A program made the position numbers and the translations under genes. A stretch of DNA of 47,050 nucleotides, from assembly GCA_018711415.1 (NCBI GenBank), contig DVIJ01000010.1, positions 1 through 47,050 on the forward strand, given 5' to 3'. Every line of letters begins with the position of its first letter. Position 1 is the first letter of the stretch. The notes beneath the pieces were generated by a model. The model saw nothing but the letters and a program-made list of their open reading frames with translations, was not told the origin of the DNA and did no database searches. Below are positions 8,570 to 16,241 of the stretch, piece by piece. This stretch comes from Scatomorpha merdavium. Lineage in GTDB: Bacteria; Bacillota; Clostridia; Oscillospirales; Oscillospiraceae.

Positions 8570-9289
8570 TTACGCCTTTTTGTTGCCGAGATAGGCTTCG
8601 ATGAGCTTCTCGTCCTTTATGAGCACGTTGGCTGGGCCGTTCATGCTTATGCGCCCAATTTCGAGTACATAGGCCATGTCGGCTATCTTGAGGGTGGCGA
8701 GGGCGTTCTGCTCCACGATGAGTATGGTGGTACCCTCGGCGCGTATCTCCTGCAGGGTGCGGAAGATGTCCTTTATAATGAGGGGGGCTAGACCGAGACT
8801 TGGCTCATCCAGGAGCAGCAGCTTGGGGCTGGCCATGAGCGCTCTGCCTATCGCGAGCATCTGCTGCTCGCCGCCCGAGAGCGTACCCGCGTGCTGGCGG
8901 AGACGTTCCTCGAGCCTGGGGAAGAGCTGGAGCACGCGCTTCATGTTGTTTTCGGCCTCGGCGCGGCTGCGGATGCAGTAGGCTCCGGCGCGGAGGTTCT
9001 CCTCAACGCTGAGCTCGTTGAATATGAGCCGTCCCTCGGGGGACATGTTCACACCCATGCGGGCGATCTTGCTGGCCCTGCGTCCGCAGAGCTCCTGGCC
9101 CGCGAACTTGATACTGCCGGAGGCCGGCTTGATGACGCCGCTGACCGTCCGGAGCGTGGTGGTCTTGCCAGCGCCGTTAGCGCCGAGCAGCGCCACGATG
9201 CTGCCCTCTTCGACATCCATGTCGATGCCGCGTATGGCCTGAATAGGCCCGTAGTTCACACGCAGGTCACGAATTTCAAGCAGTGCCAT
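8570..9289 (-). CDS. livF: Liv-type ABC transporter ATPase LivF
   Basis: ATP-binding subunit of about 239 residues, the usual LivF length. It has Walker A GANGAGKTT, signature LSGGEQQML, Walker B LLLLDEPSLGLAPL and the switch His region ILIVEQNALATL. It begins MALLEIRDLRVNYG; an in-frame ATG lies one codon upstream at 9292. The start overlaps the stop of the preceding livG-like gene. It pairs with the LivG subunit on the cytoplasmic face of the permease. Confidence 0.94.
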   Translation of the reverse strand: MALLEIRDLRVNYGPIQAIRGIDMDVEEGSIVALLGANGAGKTTTLRTVSGVIKPASGSIKFAGQELCGRRASKIARMGVNMSPEGRLIFNELSVEENLRAGAYCIRSRAEAENNMKRVLQLFPRLEERLRQHAGTLSGGEQQMLAIGRALMASPKLLLLDEPSLGLAPLIIKDIFRTLQEIRAEGTTILIVEQNALATLKIADMAYVLEIGRISMNGPANVLIKDEKLIEAYLGNKKA

Positions 9290-10689
9290 CACTCAGCCTC
9301 CTCGTCGTCGGCGCCAAGGTAGGCCTGCTGCACGCCCTCGTCCTTTTGAATCTCGGCGGGGGTGCCGTAGGCCAGCAGCTTGCCGAAGGCAATGGCGCAA
9401 ATGTTATCGCAAACGTCCATGACGAGTCCCATATCATGCTCGACCAGGAGGATAGTGCAGTTATACTCGTCGCGGATGCGCCGGATGATACCTGCAAGCT
9501 CGGCGGTCTCTGTGTCGTTCAGACCGGCGGCGGGCTCGTCCAGGATTATGAGCCGGGGCGAGCACATGAGCGTGCGGGCGATCTCGATCTTTTTGAGGAC
9601 GCCGTAGGGCAGGCCGAAGGCGAGATGGTCACCGTAAGCCGTGAGGCCCATGAATTCCAGCACCTTCATGGCGCGGGCCTTCACGACCTCCTCTTCGGCG
9701 GCGAGCTTGGGCAGATGCAGAGCGCTGGAAAACAGCCCGGAGCTGAACTGCCTGTGACCCGCGACCAGGAGGTTTTCGAGCACGGACATCTCGCGCACGA
9801 CCTCGACGTTCTGGAAAGTGCGGACTATGCCGTGGAGGATGACGTCGTGGACGTGTTCGCGTGTCAGGTCGATGACCTTGCCGCCGCGCCCGCGGAAGAG
9901 CAGCTTGCCTGCCGTGGGCTTGTAAAACTGCGTAATGCAGTTGAACACCGTGGTCTTGCCAGCGCCGTTGGGGCCGATGAGGCCGAAGATCTCGCCCTCG
10001 TGGACCTTGAAGCTCAGCCCATCCACGGCCTTGACGCCGCCGAAGTGCATCTTGAGTCCGTCCACGTCGAGGGCGACGCCTTCTTCGAGCTCGGCGTCCA
10101 TCTCGTTTGCCGCTATGCCGCGGAGCTTTTCCTCGGCGGCGGACTTTTTTGCGTTCAGCTTCTCCAGCTTCTGCGCGTAGCTCTGCCTCAGCGCGGCCTT
10201 TTTGGTCTCGGCTTCGGCCTGGGAGGCAGCGCGCAGCTCTTCGATGCGCTTGTCGGTGTCGGCACGCTCCGCGGCCTTCGCTCCGCTCTCCGCTGAGGGA
10301 GCGGGAAGAGCGTCCAGCTCGCGCCGGACCTCGGCCTCAATTCGCTCCAGGCGGCGCTGCAAGCCGCTCGTGAGCAGCTCCTGCTGCTCCTGATTGAGCG
10401 CCATGCCTGCGACGAGCGCGTCGTACTGGAGCTTCTGTGCCTTCTGCCGCTCTGCCTGCTGCCGATGCTCGATGATGACGCGCTCCAGCTCCTCGCGGGG
10501 CAGGCAGGCAAATTCCTTGTCCGCAAGCTCCCGCCTGAGCGCAGTCTCGCGGGGGGCAAACTTTTCAGCGGCCTTGGCGTCCTCGTGCGCGGCGCGCAGC
10601 TCGCACAATTCGGTCAAAATGCCGATGCGGCTCTCCAGCTTGCGCACGCGGTTCAGGAGCCTGCGCTCTTTGAGACTAATCTTTGCCAT
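9289..10689 (-). CDS. livG: Liv-type ABC transporter ATPase LivG with long helical N-terminal extension
   Basis: A 466-residue protein whose C-terminal part, from about residue 205, is a complete LivG ATPase: Walker A GPNGAGKTT (239-247), the Liv-specific VRTFQNVEVVREMSVLENLL, a degenerate signature LPYGVLKKIEIARTL, Walker B LIILDEPAAGLNDTE and LLVEHDMGLVM. Usual LivG proteins are about 255 residues. The extra N-terminal 200 residues are charged and helical (KERRLLNRVRKLESRIG, KLEKLNAKKSAAEEKLRG), rich in Ala/Glu/Lys/Arg with coiled-coil-like heptads. The start ATG at 10689 has a strong AAAGGAGG site and overlaps the livM stop by 14 bases, so the extension is probably translated. An internal ATG at Met197 lacks a good ribosome site. 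Confidence 0.9.
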   Translation of the reverse strand: MAKISLKERRLLNRVRKLESRIGILTELCELRAAHEDAKAAEKFAPRETALRRELADKEFACLPREELERVIIEHRQQAERQKAQKLQYDALVAGMALNQEQQELLTSGLQRRLERIEAEVRRELDALPAPSAESGAKAAERADTDKRIEELRAASQAEAETKKAALRQSYAQKLEKLNAKKSAAEEKLRGIAANEMDAELEEGVALDVDGLKMHFGGVKAVDGLSFKVHEGEIFGLIGPNGAGKTTVFNCITQFYKPTAGKLLFRGRGGKVIDLTREHVHDVILHGIVRTFQNVEVVREMSVLENLLVAGHRQFSSGLFSSALHLPKLAAEEEVVKARAMKVLEFMGLTAYGDHLAFGLPYGVLKKIEIARTLMCSPRLIILDEPAAGLNDTETAELAGIIRRIRDEYNCTILLVEHDMGLVMDVCDNICAIAFGKLLAYGTPAEIQKDEGVQQAYLGADDEEAE

Positions 10690-11761
10690 ATTCGCGCAGC
10701 CTCCTTTCGACGCTCTTTTTCTTGAAGTAGCTCCGCAGCGACACTACCATCTGGGCAAAGCCGCCGGGGAAGAACATGACCACGACGATTATCAGAACGC
10801 CCGTGACCATGGTGATGAAAGCGGGGTTGTCAATGAAAAACTGTATCTTGCTCAGGAACATGGACTGCAAGCCGTAGATGACAAAGGTGCCGAAGGCCGT
10901 ACCCCAGAGTGACTTTGCGCCGCCGATGATGACCGCGCCCAGTATGTTCAGCGAGGTGCTGAGGGTCAGGAGCGTGGAGGTGGCGGTGGTCATGTTGCGG
11001 ACGTAGAGCATGTACAGCAGTCCGCCGAGCGCGGCGTTGATGGTCGAGATGACGAAGGCCATGAGCCTGTACTTCATGAGGCTTACGCCCATCGCCTGCG
11101 CCGCGGAGGTGCTGCTCTTCATTGCGATCATCGCCCTGCCGATGGGACTCCGTATCAGGTTTGACGTCAGGAGCATGAGCAGGATGAAGGTGAAGGTGAT
11201 GAGCAGGTACACGGCGTTCTCGTTGACGTTCACGCCGAAGAGGTAGACGTTCGTGATATCAATTTTTATAGTGGACTTGAGGGCCATGAGCGCGTTGCGT
11301 ATGACTTCGGCCAGGGCCAGGGTCATGATAGCGAGGTAGATGCCCTCGATGCGCAGGGAGATGAAGCCGACCACGACGCCGATGCCGATGGAGATGACCA
11401 GCGTGGCGAGGAGCGCCACAGAGTAGGGGGCGCCCATCTCCTGAATGAGGTAGAAAGCGGTGTAGGAGCCGAGGCCTATAAAGCCGGCAGTGCCGAGCGA
11501 GGCCAGGCCGGAGTAGCCCAGCAGCAGGCAGAAGCCTATCGCAACGATGGCATATATTAGCGTGTTGCCCAGAGCGTAGACGAAGGAGGAGGACAGCAGC
11601 CCGTTCATGGCAGCAAATTGCAGCGCTGCGAGGACGATTCCCGCCACGCCGATCTTCACTCCGGGGCTCTTCCAGTAGTGGCCGAGACCGGGACGGGCCG
11701 CGGCGGCGCCGCGGGAACCGGCGGGGAAGGCGGCATCAAGATATTCTCTCTTTAGTTCCAC
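10676..11761 (-). CDS. livM: Liv-type ABC transporter permease LivM
   Basis: Membrane permease of 361 residues with about eight to ten hydrophobic segments. Family motifs are GYSGLASLGTAGFIGLGSYT, LRIEGIYLAIMTLALAEVIR, SPIGRAMIAMKSSTSAAQAMG and LGAVIIGGAKSLWGTAFG. It starts at GTG 11761 behind GAGGTG, 9 bases after the livH stop. An unusually polar, Ala/Gly-rich cytoplasmic N-terminus of about 35 residues precedes the first membrane segment. With LivH it forms the translocation pore. Confidence 0.93.
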   Translation of the reverse strand: MELKREYLDAAFPAGSRGAAAARPGLGHYWKSPGVKIGVAGIVLAALQFAAMNGLLSSSFVYALGNTLIYAIVAIGFCLLLGYSGLASLGTAGFIGLGSYTAFYLIQEMGAPYSVALLATLVISIGIGVVVGFISLRIEGIYLAIMTLALAEVIRNALMALKSTIKIDITNVYLFGVNVNENAVYLLITFTFILLMLLTSNLIRSPIGRAMIAMKSSTSAAQAMGVSLMKYRLMAFVISTINAALGGLLYMLYVRNMTTATSTLLTLSTSLNILGAVIIGGAKSLWGTAFGTFVIYGLQSMFLSKIQFFIDNPAFITMVTGVLIIVVVMFFPGGFAQMVVSLRSYFKKKSVERRLREYGKD

Positions 11762-11770
11762 AGTAACACC

Positions 11771-12706
11771 TCACACCTTCTTGACGGTCTTTTTCCCGAA
11801 GAGGCCCTGGGGCTTTATCAGGATGGCGACGAGCATCAGCGCATAGACGACGACCATCTGCCAGCGCGAGATGCCGGAGAGGCCGGGGAAGTTGGCCAGG
11901 AAACCGACGCAGCTGGAGGCCAGGGGGATGAGCACCGCGCCGATGACCGGGCCGTAGAAGGTCGAGAAGCCGCCGAGTATGCCGGCGAGGAAGGCGTTGA
12001 CCTGGATGGTGGTCATGAAGGAGGCGGAGATCGTGGTGCCGCCGCCGGCGTACATGACTGCGGCCAGAACGCCCAGCGCGCCTGCCACCGCCCAGGACAC
12101 CGCCGTTATCACGCGGGTGTCTATGCCCATGAGCTCTGCGGTGAACTCGTTGGAGGCTGTGGCGCGGACGCCGAGACCCCACTTGCTGTACTTGAGCAGC
12201 AGGAAGAGCACCCCGAGAACCACCACGCTTATCGCAAGACAGATGAGCGCGTGCTTCGTGATGACGATGCTGCCGCCGAAGGCCGCGATGGAGATGTTCG
12301 GCGAGACGCCAGCCTTTACGGTGTTGTAGAAGGCCTCGAAGGGTATCCTCTCCGGCGTGCCGAACACGAGGGGGATGCCGCCGAAGAAGAGCGAGACTAT
12401 GCCCATCGTGATTATCTGCTTGCCGATGGCGTTGACGTGCCTGCCGTTGCGGAAGATGACCAGGTCGATGACGAGGCCGATGAGCACGCCGGCGACCATG
12501 CCGATAAACACGCCCTGCCAGACAGGCATTCCATATTTATTCAGCAGGTCCGCGACTATGTAGCAGCCGAAGGCGGCGATGGAACCCTGGGCAAAGTTGG
12601 TGGTCGTCGAGGTCCGGAATATGAGCGTCACGGCGAAGGCGGCCAGCGCTGTCACGCAGATGCTCAGAAGCGAGCCGAATATCGTGGAGAGAAATGAAGC
12701 AAACAA
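11771..12706 (-). CDS. livH: Liv-type ABC transporter permease LivH
   Basis: Permease of about 311 residues with many hydrophobic segments and the family motifs NFAQGSIAAFGCYIV, NAIGKQIITMGI, GVRATASNEFTAELMGID, AFLAGILGGFSTFYGPVIG and LVAILIKPQGLFG. No ATG is available at the front. I chose TTG at 12706, which follows a GGGG ribosome site and lies 4 bases after the KAS-like gene stop. Another TTG at 12751 would overlap that gene by 41 bases and has no ribosome site. The first residues are therefore uncertain; the rest is clear. Confidence 0.9.
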   Translation of the reverse strand: MFASFLSTIFGSLLSICVTALAAFAVTLIFRTSTTTNFAQGSIAAFGCYIVADLLNKYGMPVWQGVFIGMVAGVLIGLVIDLVIFRNGRHVNAIGKQIITMGIVSLFFGGIPLVFGTPERIPFEAFYNTVKAGVSPNISIAAFGGSIVITKHALICLAISVVVLGVLFLLLKYSKWGLGVRATASNEFTAELMGIDTRVITAVSWAVAGALGVLAAVMYAGGGTTISASFMTTIQVNAFLAGILGGFSTFYGPVIGAVLIPLASSCVGFLANFPGLSGISRWQMVVVYALMLVAILIKPQGLFGKKTVKKV

Positions 12707-12710
12707 ATTA

Positions 12711-13739
12711 TCAACCCCATTTGATGACGTTGGCCGCCCAGGTGTAGCCAATGCCGGCGGCGATCATGGCGACGACGGTGCCGTCTTTGACCTTGCCCTG
12801 ATCGAGGGCAAGCTTGAGGGAGAGTATCTGGTCAACCTGGCCGACGTGGCCGTAGTCCTCAAGGTAGATGGTCTGGTCCTCGGTGAGGCCGAGGTCCGCG
12901 AGCATGGCTTTGTGGCCGGAGCGCTTGATGTGCAGGATATCAAGATAGCCGATGTCCTTGCGGGTCATACCGGACTTGCGCAGGGCCTCGTCGATGCAGT
13001 GATACCAGTTCGGCATGGAGGTGGAGTTGAGCATACCCTTCATCTTGGCGGAGTCCATGAGGCGCAGCATGCCGAAGTCATCGACGTTCTCGGCGGTGAC
13101 CGGGACGCTGATGCCGCCGACCTTGGAGCCGCAGGTGTGGACGACGGAGCCGTCGGTCATGATGTGGGTGCCGAGCAGCTGGTTCTTCTCATAGCCCTTC
13201 TTGAGTATGAGCGCGCCGCCGCCGGCGCCGAGGTTGAACATGAAGGACACGCCGTTGTCCTTGAAGTCTATAAAGTCGCAGTTGCGGTAGCCGCCGGCCA
13301 CGAGGATGGTGTTGCACTCGTCGTCCGCGATGAGGATGTCCTTGGCCAGCTTCATGGCGGAAACGGTGGTGCAGCAGCGGTTCTGCACGTCGATGCACCA
13401 GGCGTTCCTGGCGCCGATGCGGTCCTGAATGTAGCAGGCGGAGGTGGTGAGGGGGTATTCCTTCCACTCCTCGCCGAAGCAGAGGATAGCGTCAATCTCC
13501 ATGGGGTCGATGCCGGTGTTCTTGAGGCAGTCGAGAGCGGCCAGAGCGCCCATCTCCTGGGTGCCGTCGCAGGGGTCGGAGGAGGGGACGCGCTTCTGAC
13601 GTATGCCGAGCTTGTTCAGCACTGCGTCCTCAGTCCAGGCGCCGCCGGTGGCCTCGGAGATCTCCTTGGCCGTCATGACCTTGTCCGGGAGATACAGACC
13701 TATACCTACTATTCCTACGGGAATATTGCTCATTTCCAT
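12711..13739 (-). CDS. KAS III / HMG-CoA-synthase-like thiolase-fold enzyme
   Basis: A 342-residue thiolase-superfamily protein related to 3-oxoacyl-ACP synthase III. It starts GIVGIGLYLPDKVMTAKEI, and the nucleophile region is CIDVQNRCCTTV, where Cys122 aligns with the KAS III cysteine. A His is present at 270 (DILHIKRSGH), but the usual catalytic Asn loop (YGN-S/T) reads EDYGHVGQVDQ with His298. It may condense or cleave an acyl thioester; standard fatty-acid initiation is unlikely. ATG 13739 follows GGAG and agrees with the domain start. It is the first gene of the operon leading into livHMGF, livK and the CoA-transferase, with a promoter and operator just upstream. The exact reaction cannot be told. 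Confidence 0.82.
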   Translation of the reverse strand: MEMSNIPVGIVGIGLYLPDKVMTAKEISEATGGAWTEDAVLNKLGIRQKRVPSSDPCDGTQEMGALAALDCLKNTGIDPMEIDAILCFGEEWKEYPLTTSACYIQDRIGARNAWCIDVQNRCCTTVSAMKLAKDILIADDECNTILVAGGYRNCDFIDFKDNGVSFMFNLGAGGGALILKKGYEKNQLLGTHIMTDGSVVHTCGSKVGGISVPVTAENVDDFGMLRLMDSAKMKGMLNSTSMPNWYHCIDEALRKSGMTRKDIGYLDILHIKRSGHKAMLADLGLTEDQTIYLEDYGHVGQVDQILSLKLALDQGKVKDGTVVAMIAAGIGYTWAANVIKWG

Positions 13740-13760
13740 TCGCACTCCATCTTCAAAATT

Positions 13761-13778
13761 TGTGAACACCAATTCACA
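13761..13778 (-). promoter_or_regulatory. Putative operator TGAA-N6-TTCA at the KAS/Liv operon start
   Basis: The repeat is TGTGAA-CACCAA-TTCACA, with perfect 6-base arms. It lies directly downstream of the predicted -10 box (13787-13792) and so covers or abuts the transcription start, a position that fits repression. It has the same core and spacing as the sites at 13920 and 3027. Confidence 0.7.
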
Positions 13779-13786
13779 TTGTCTAA

Positions 13787-13816
13787 GATATATCATTCAC
13801 TGGCTTAGGATGTCAA
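13787..13816 (-). promoter_or_regulatory. Sigma-A promoter of the KAS/Liv operon
   Basis: On the minus strand a perfect TTGACA (13811-13816) is followed after 18 bases by TATATC (13787-13792). Transcription would start near 13780, about 40 bases before the KAS-like ATG. Confidence 0.72.
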
Positions 13817-13886
13817 TACAAAATTGAATAAAACAAAGGAAAAATGTCACGGTATAATACACAAAAATTCAGTCATATTTTTGGCA

Positions 13887-13915
13887 TTGACGAAAATTTG
13901 TCACTGTGTTATCAT
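13887..13915 (+). promoter_or_regulatory. Sigma-A promoter of the MaoC gene
   Basis: TTGACG (13887-13892), a 17-base spacer and TATCAT (13910-13915). The start of transcription would be near 13922, inside the operator at 13920-13941. This promoter diverges from the KAS/Liv promoter. Confidence 0.75.
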
Positions 13916-13919
13916 GCAA

Positions 13920-13941
13920 ATTATGAATCAGAGTTCATAAT
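13920..13941 (+). promoter_or_regulatory. Putative operator TGAA-N6-TTCA at the MaoC promoter
   Basis: ATTATGAA-TCAGAG-TTCATAAT has perfect 8-base arms and is the longest of the three TGAA-N6-TTCA repeats. It covers the predicted transcription start of the MaoC gene. Confidence 0.72.
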
Positions 13942-13964
13942 GAACCCTTTAGGAGGAGATAAAA

Positions 13965-14384
13965 ATGAAAGGCATAACGATTTCCGAGATGAAGGTCGGC
14001 GACAGCGCCTCCTTCACCAAAACTGTTTCCGAGCACGACGTCTACACCTTTGCCGGCCTTAGCGGCGACTTCAACCCCGCCCACGTGAACGAGGTCGAGG
14101 CGCAGAAGGGCATGTTTGGCAAGCGCATCGCTCACGGCATGCTTTCCGCCGGCTTCATTTCCACGGTGCTCGGCACTCTGCTGCCGGGACCTGGAACGAT
14201 CTACATGGGCCAGGAGCTTCGCTTCACGAAGCCCGTCTTCTTCGGAGACACCATCACCGCCACTGCTACCGTGGTCGAGCTCATCCCCGAGAAGAACCGC
14301 GCGAAGCTCGAGACGGTCTGCACCAACCAGAACGGCGAGGTCGTCATCAGCGGCTTTGCAACCGTCATGCCCCCGAAGGCCTGA
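13965..14384 (+). CDS. MaoC-like (R)-specific enoyl-CoA hydratase
   Basis: Single hot-dog-fold hydratase of 139 residues, the size of PhaJ-type (R)-specific enoyl-CoA hydratases. The hydratase-2 motif is clear: FAGLSGDFNPAHVNEVEAQ, with catalytic Asp35 and His40, followed by GKRIAHGMLSAGFISTVLG. It adds water to a trans-2-enoyl-CoA to give the (R)-3-hydroxyacyl-CoA, the step after an acyl-CoA dehydrogenase, which fits with the co-regulated dehydrogenase at 1859. The ribosome site is AGGAGGAG. It is transcribed divergently from the KAS/Liv operon and ends at a strong terminator, so it is monocistronic. Confidence 0.92.
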   Translation: MKGITISEMKVGDSASFTKTVSEHDVYTFAGLSGDFNPAHVNEVEAQKGMFGKRIAHGMLSAGFISTVLGTLLPGPGTIYMGQELRFTKPVFFGDTITATATVVELIPEKNRAKLETVCTNQNGEVVISGFATVMPPKA

Positions 14385-14401
14385 AAACGCACATAAGATA
14401 A

Positions 14402-14438
14402 CAGGCGATGGAGCAAAAAGCTCCATCGCCTGTTTTTT
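14402..14438 (+). terminator. Terminator of the MaoC gene
   Basis: A 13-bp perfect stem (14402-14414 with 14420-14432), loop AAAAA, followed by TTTTTT. Confidence 0.92.
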
Positions 14439-14445
14439 CATGCGC

Positions 14446-14475
14446 TTGACCGGCGGCTGCGTGCTGTGGTAAGTT
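14446..14475 (+). promoter_or_regulatory. Probable promoter of the M3 peptidase gene
   Basis: TTGACC (14446-14451), 18 bases, then TAAGTT (14470-14475), directly after the MaoC terminator and 33 bases before the peptidase ATG. The -10 box is weak. Confidence 0.45.
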
Positions 14476-14507
14476 AAGGCTGCACGATAAAACTTGGAGG
14501 TACTGCC

Positions 14508-16211
14508 ATGAGTTACAAACTTCGCCGCGCGCTCGCGCTGCTGTTGGCTGCGCTGCTGCTCAGCATGACGCTTTCGGGCTGCGGGATGCCGGCGGCGCTT
14601 ATAGATGAACTTATAGAGGACAAAGATGAACAGGCATCTCCATCATCGGAGCGCATTATTCCTCTGACTGATAGCTACTGGTTCGATTATTCCTACAGGG
14701 GCTATACAGCCTATGAGGACATGCCTGCCTACCTTGAAGCGCCTCCTGACATCGAGAGCTATACGGACCTTCTGCGTTGCTTCACGAGCGGAGGAGAATA
14801 TCAGGATTTTGAGGACGCCTACTTTCTCGCGCAGGATGAGCTTTACAGGATTTACACCGCATACACTGTGGCGGACATCTCCTACAGCTCGGACCCGACG
14901 GACGAGGCGGCCGCAGCGGTGGAAAGCGCATATGCGGCCTGGTATGCCGCGAGCGACGAGTTTTACGCCGCGCTGGGGGAGGTGGCCCGCTCGGAGCACG
15001 GCGCGTCACTGCTGGACGAGCTGTTGGGCGAGAACACGTCTGGTAGCTTTGCCAGCTACTATCCTGACGAAAGCGGCGGCGCCGAGCACAGCGCGGAGGA
15101 TGAGCTGCTGCATAGCTATAATGTTGCCATGACCTCTTCTGAGCCGGACCTGCAGCGTGCGGCGGAGATATTTGTGGAACTGGTGAAGCTGCGAAACGAG
15201 CAGGCCGCGGCCTATGGCTACTCGAGCTATGCCGAGCTCGCTTATTACGAGCAGTACTACCGAAACTATTCTCCGGAGGAGGTCGCCGCCTCGGTCTGGC
15301 CATCGGTTAAAGAGCATTTCGTGCCGCTGGCGGAGAAATATACAGACAGAGCCGCCGAACTGCTCTGGCAGCTGTACGACGATCCGAGCATAGACTGCTC
15401 GGAGGAGGCGGTGATAGAAGCCTTAAAATACGTCGCACCCCGGCTCTCGCAGGAGGCGGCAGAAGCGCTGGACTACATGCTGGAGTACGGGCTCTATGAC
15501 ATCAGTCAGTCTCCTACCAAGCTGAACACGGGATTTACGACAACGCTGTACTACTTCAACGACCCATTCCTCTTCAACGCGGCGATGGGTGACGTGGAGG
15601 ATTTCCCGGACACCTTCCACGAGTTCGGCCATTTCCTGAACGCCTACGCTACGACGAGCGACCTGCTGTACGGAATGTCGGATACAGACCTCTCTGAGCT
15701 GCAATCTCAGGGAATGGAGATGATGTTCACGCACTGGTACAAGGACATCTTCGGCGGGCAGGCGGACGCCATGCTGCTGACCACGCTTTACGATATGCTC
15801 TGCAGCGTTATCGAGGGCGCGATGTACGACGAGTTCCAGCAGCGTGCGTATGCGGAGCCGGAGCTGACGGCGGAGCGTGCCTGCGAGCTGTACCTTGAAG
15901 TTGCGGCGGAATACGGGCGCGACCCGGGCGAGGCCGGGAAGTACGACTGGGTGTATATCTCGCACAACTTCGATTTCCCGTACTATTATATCAGCTATTG
16001 CATGTCAGCCCTGCCTGCGCTGGAGCTCTATGTCATGCTGCAGGAGGACTCCGCCGACGCGGCGGACCGCTATATGCACGTCGTCTCGCTGGATACGGAG
16101 ATATACTACTTCGACGAGGCCCTGACCGAGTGCGGCTTCTCAAACGTCTTTGATTCCGCCGCATTCGCGTCCTGTGCGGACTCCATAGACGCATACCTTT
16201 CCGAAATATAA
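14508..16211 (+). CDS. M3-family (oligoendopeptidase-like) metallopeptidase lipoprotein
   Basis: A 567-residue exported zinc peptidase. The N-terminus is a lipoprotein signal with lipobox LSGC (Cys25). The zinc site is TFHEFGHFLNAY, with His371, Glu372 and His375; a third ligand is likely the Glu of SELQSQGMEMMFTHW, 22-29 residues later, as in M3 peptidases. The end YISHNFDFPYYYISYCMSALPAL also fits this family (PepF/M3). M3 enzymes cut short peptides; here the enzyme would act outside the membrane. The start follows TTGGAGG. The gene stands alone between the MaoC terminator and a convergent deaminase gene, so a link to the acyl-CoA module is not indicated. Confidence 0.88.
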   Translation: MSYKLRRALALLLAALLLSMTLSGCGMPAALIDELIEDKDEQASPSSERIIPLTDSYWFDYSYRGYTAYEDMPAYLEAPPDIESYTDLLRCFTSGGEYQDFEDAYFLAQDELYRIYTAYTVADISYSSDPTDEAAAAVESAYAAWYAASDEFYAALGEVARSEHGASLLDELLGENTSGSFASYYPDESGGAEHSAEDELLHSYNVAMTSSEPDLQRAAEIFVELVKLRNEQAAAYGYSSYAELAYYEQYYRNYSPEEVAASVWPSVKEHFVPLAEKYTDRAAELLWQLYDDPSIDCSEEAVIEALKYVAPRLSQEAAEALDYMLEYGLYDISQSPTKLNTGFTTTLYYFNDPFLFNAAMGDVEDFPDTFHEFGHFLNAYATTSDLLYGMSDTDLSELQSQGMEMMFTHWYKDIFGGQADAMLLTTLYDMLCSVIEGAMYDEFQQRAYAEPELTAERACELYLEVAAEYGRDPGEAGKYDWVYISHNFDFPYYYISYCMSALPALELYVMLQEDSADAADRYMHVVSLDTEIYYFDEALTECGFSNVFDSAAFASCADSIDAYLSEI

Positions 16212-16213
16212 TG

Positions 16214-16241
16214 AAAGAGGCGGGCCTCAGCCAGCCTCTTT
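16214..16241. terminator. Bidirectional terminator between peptidase and deaminase genes
   Basis: The 8-bp stem AAAGAGGC/GCCTCTTT (16214-16221, 16234-16241) ends in TTTT on the plus strand. It touches the stop codon of the convergent deaminase gene. Confidence 0.65.
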
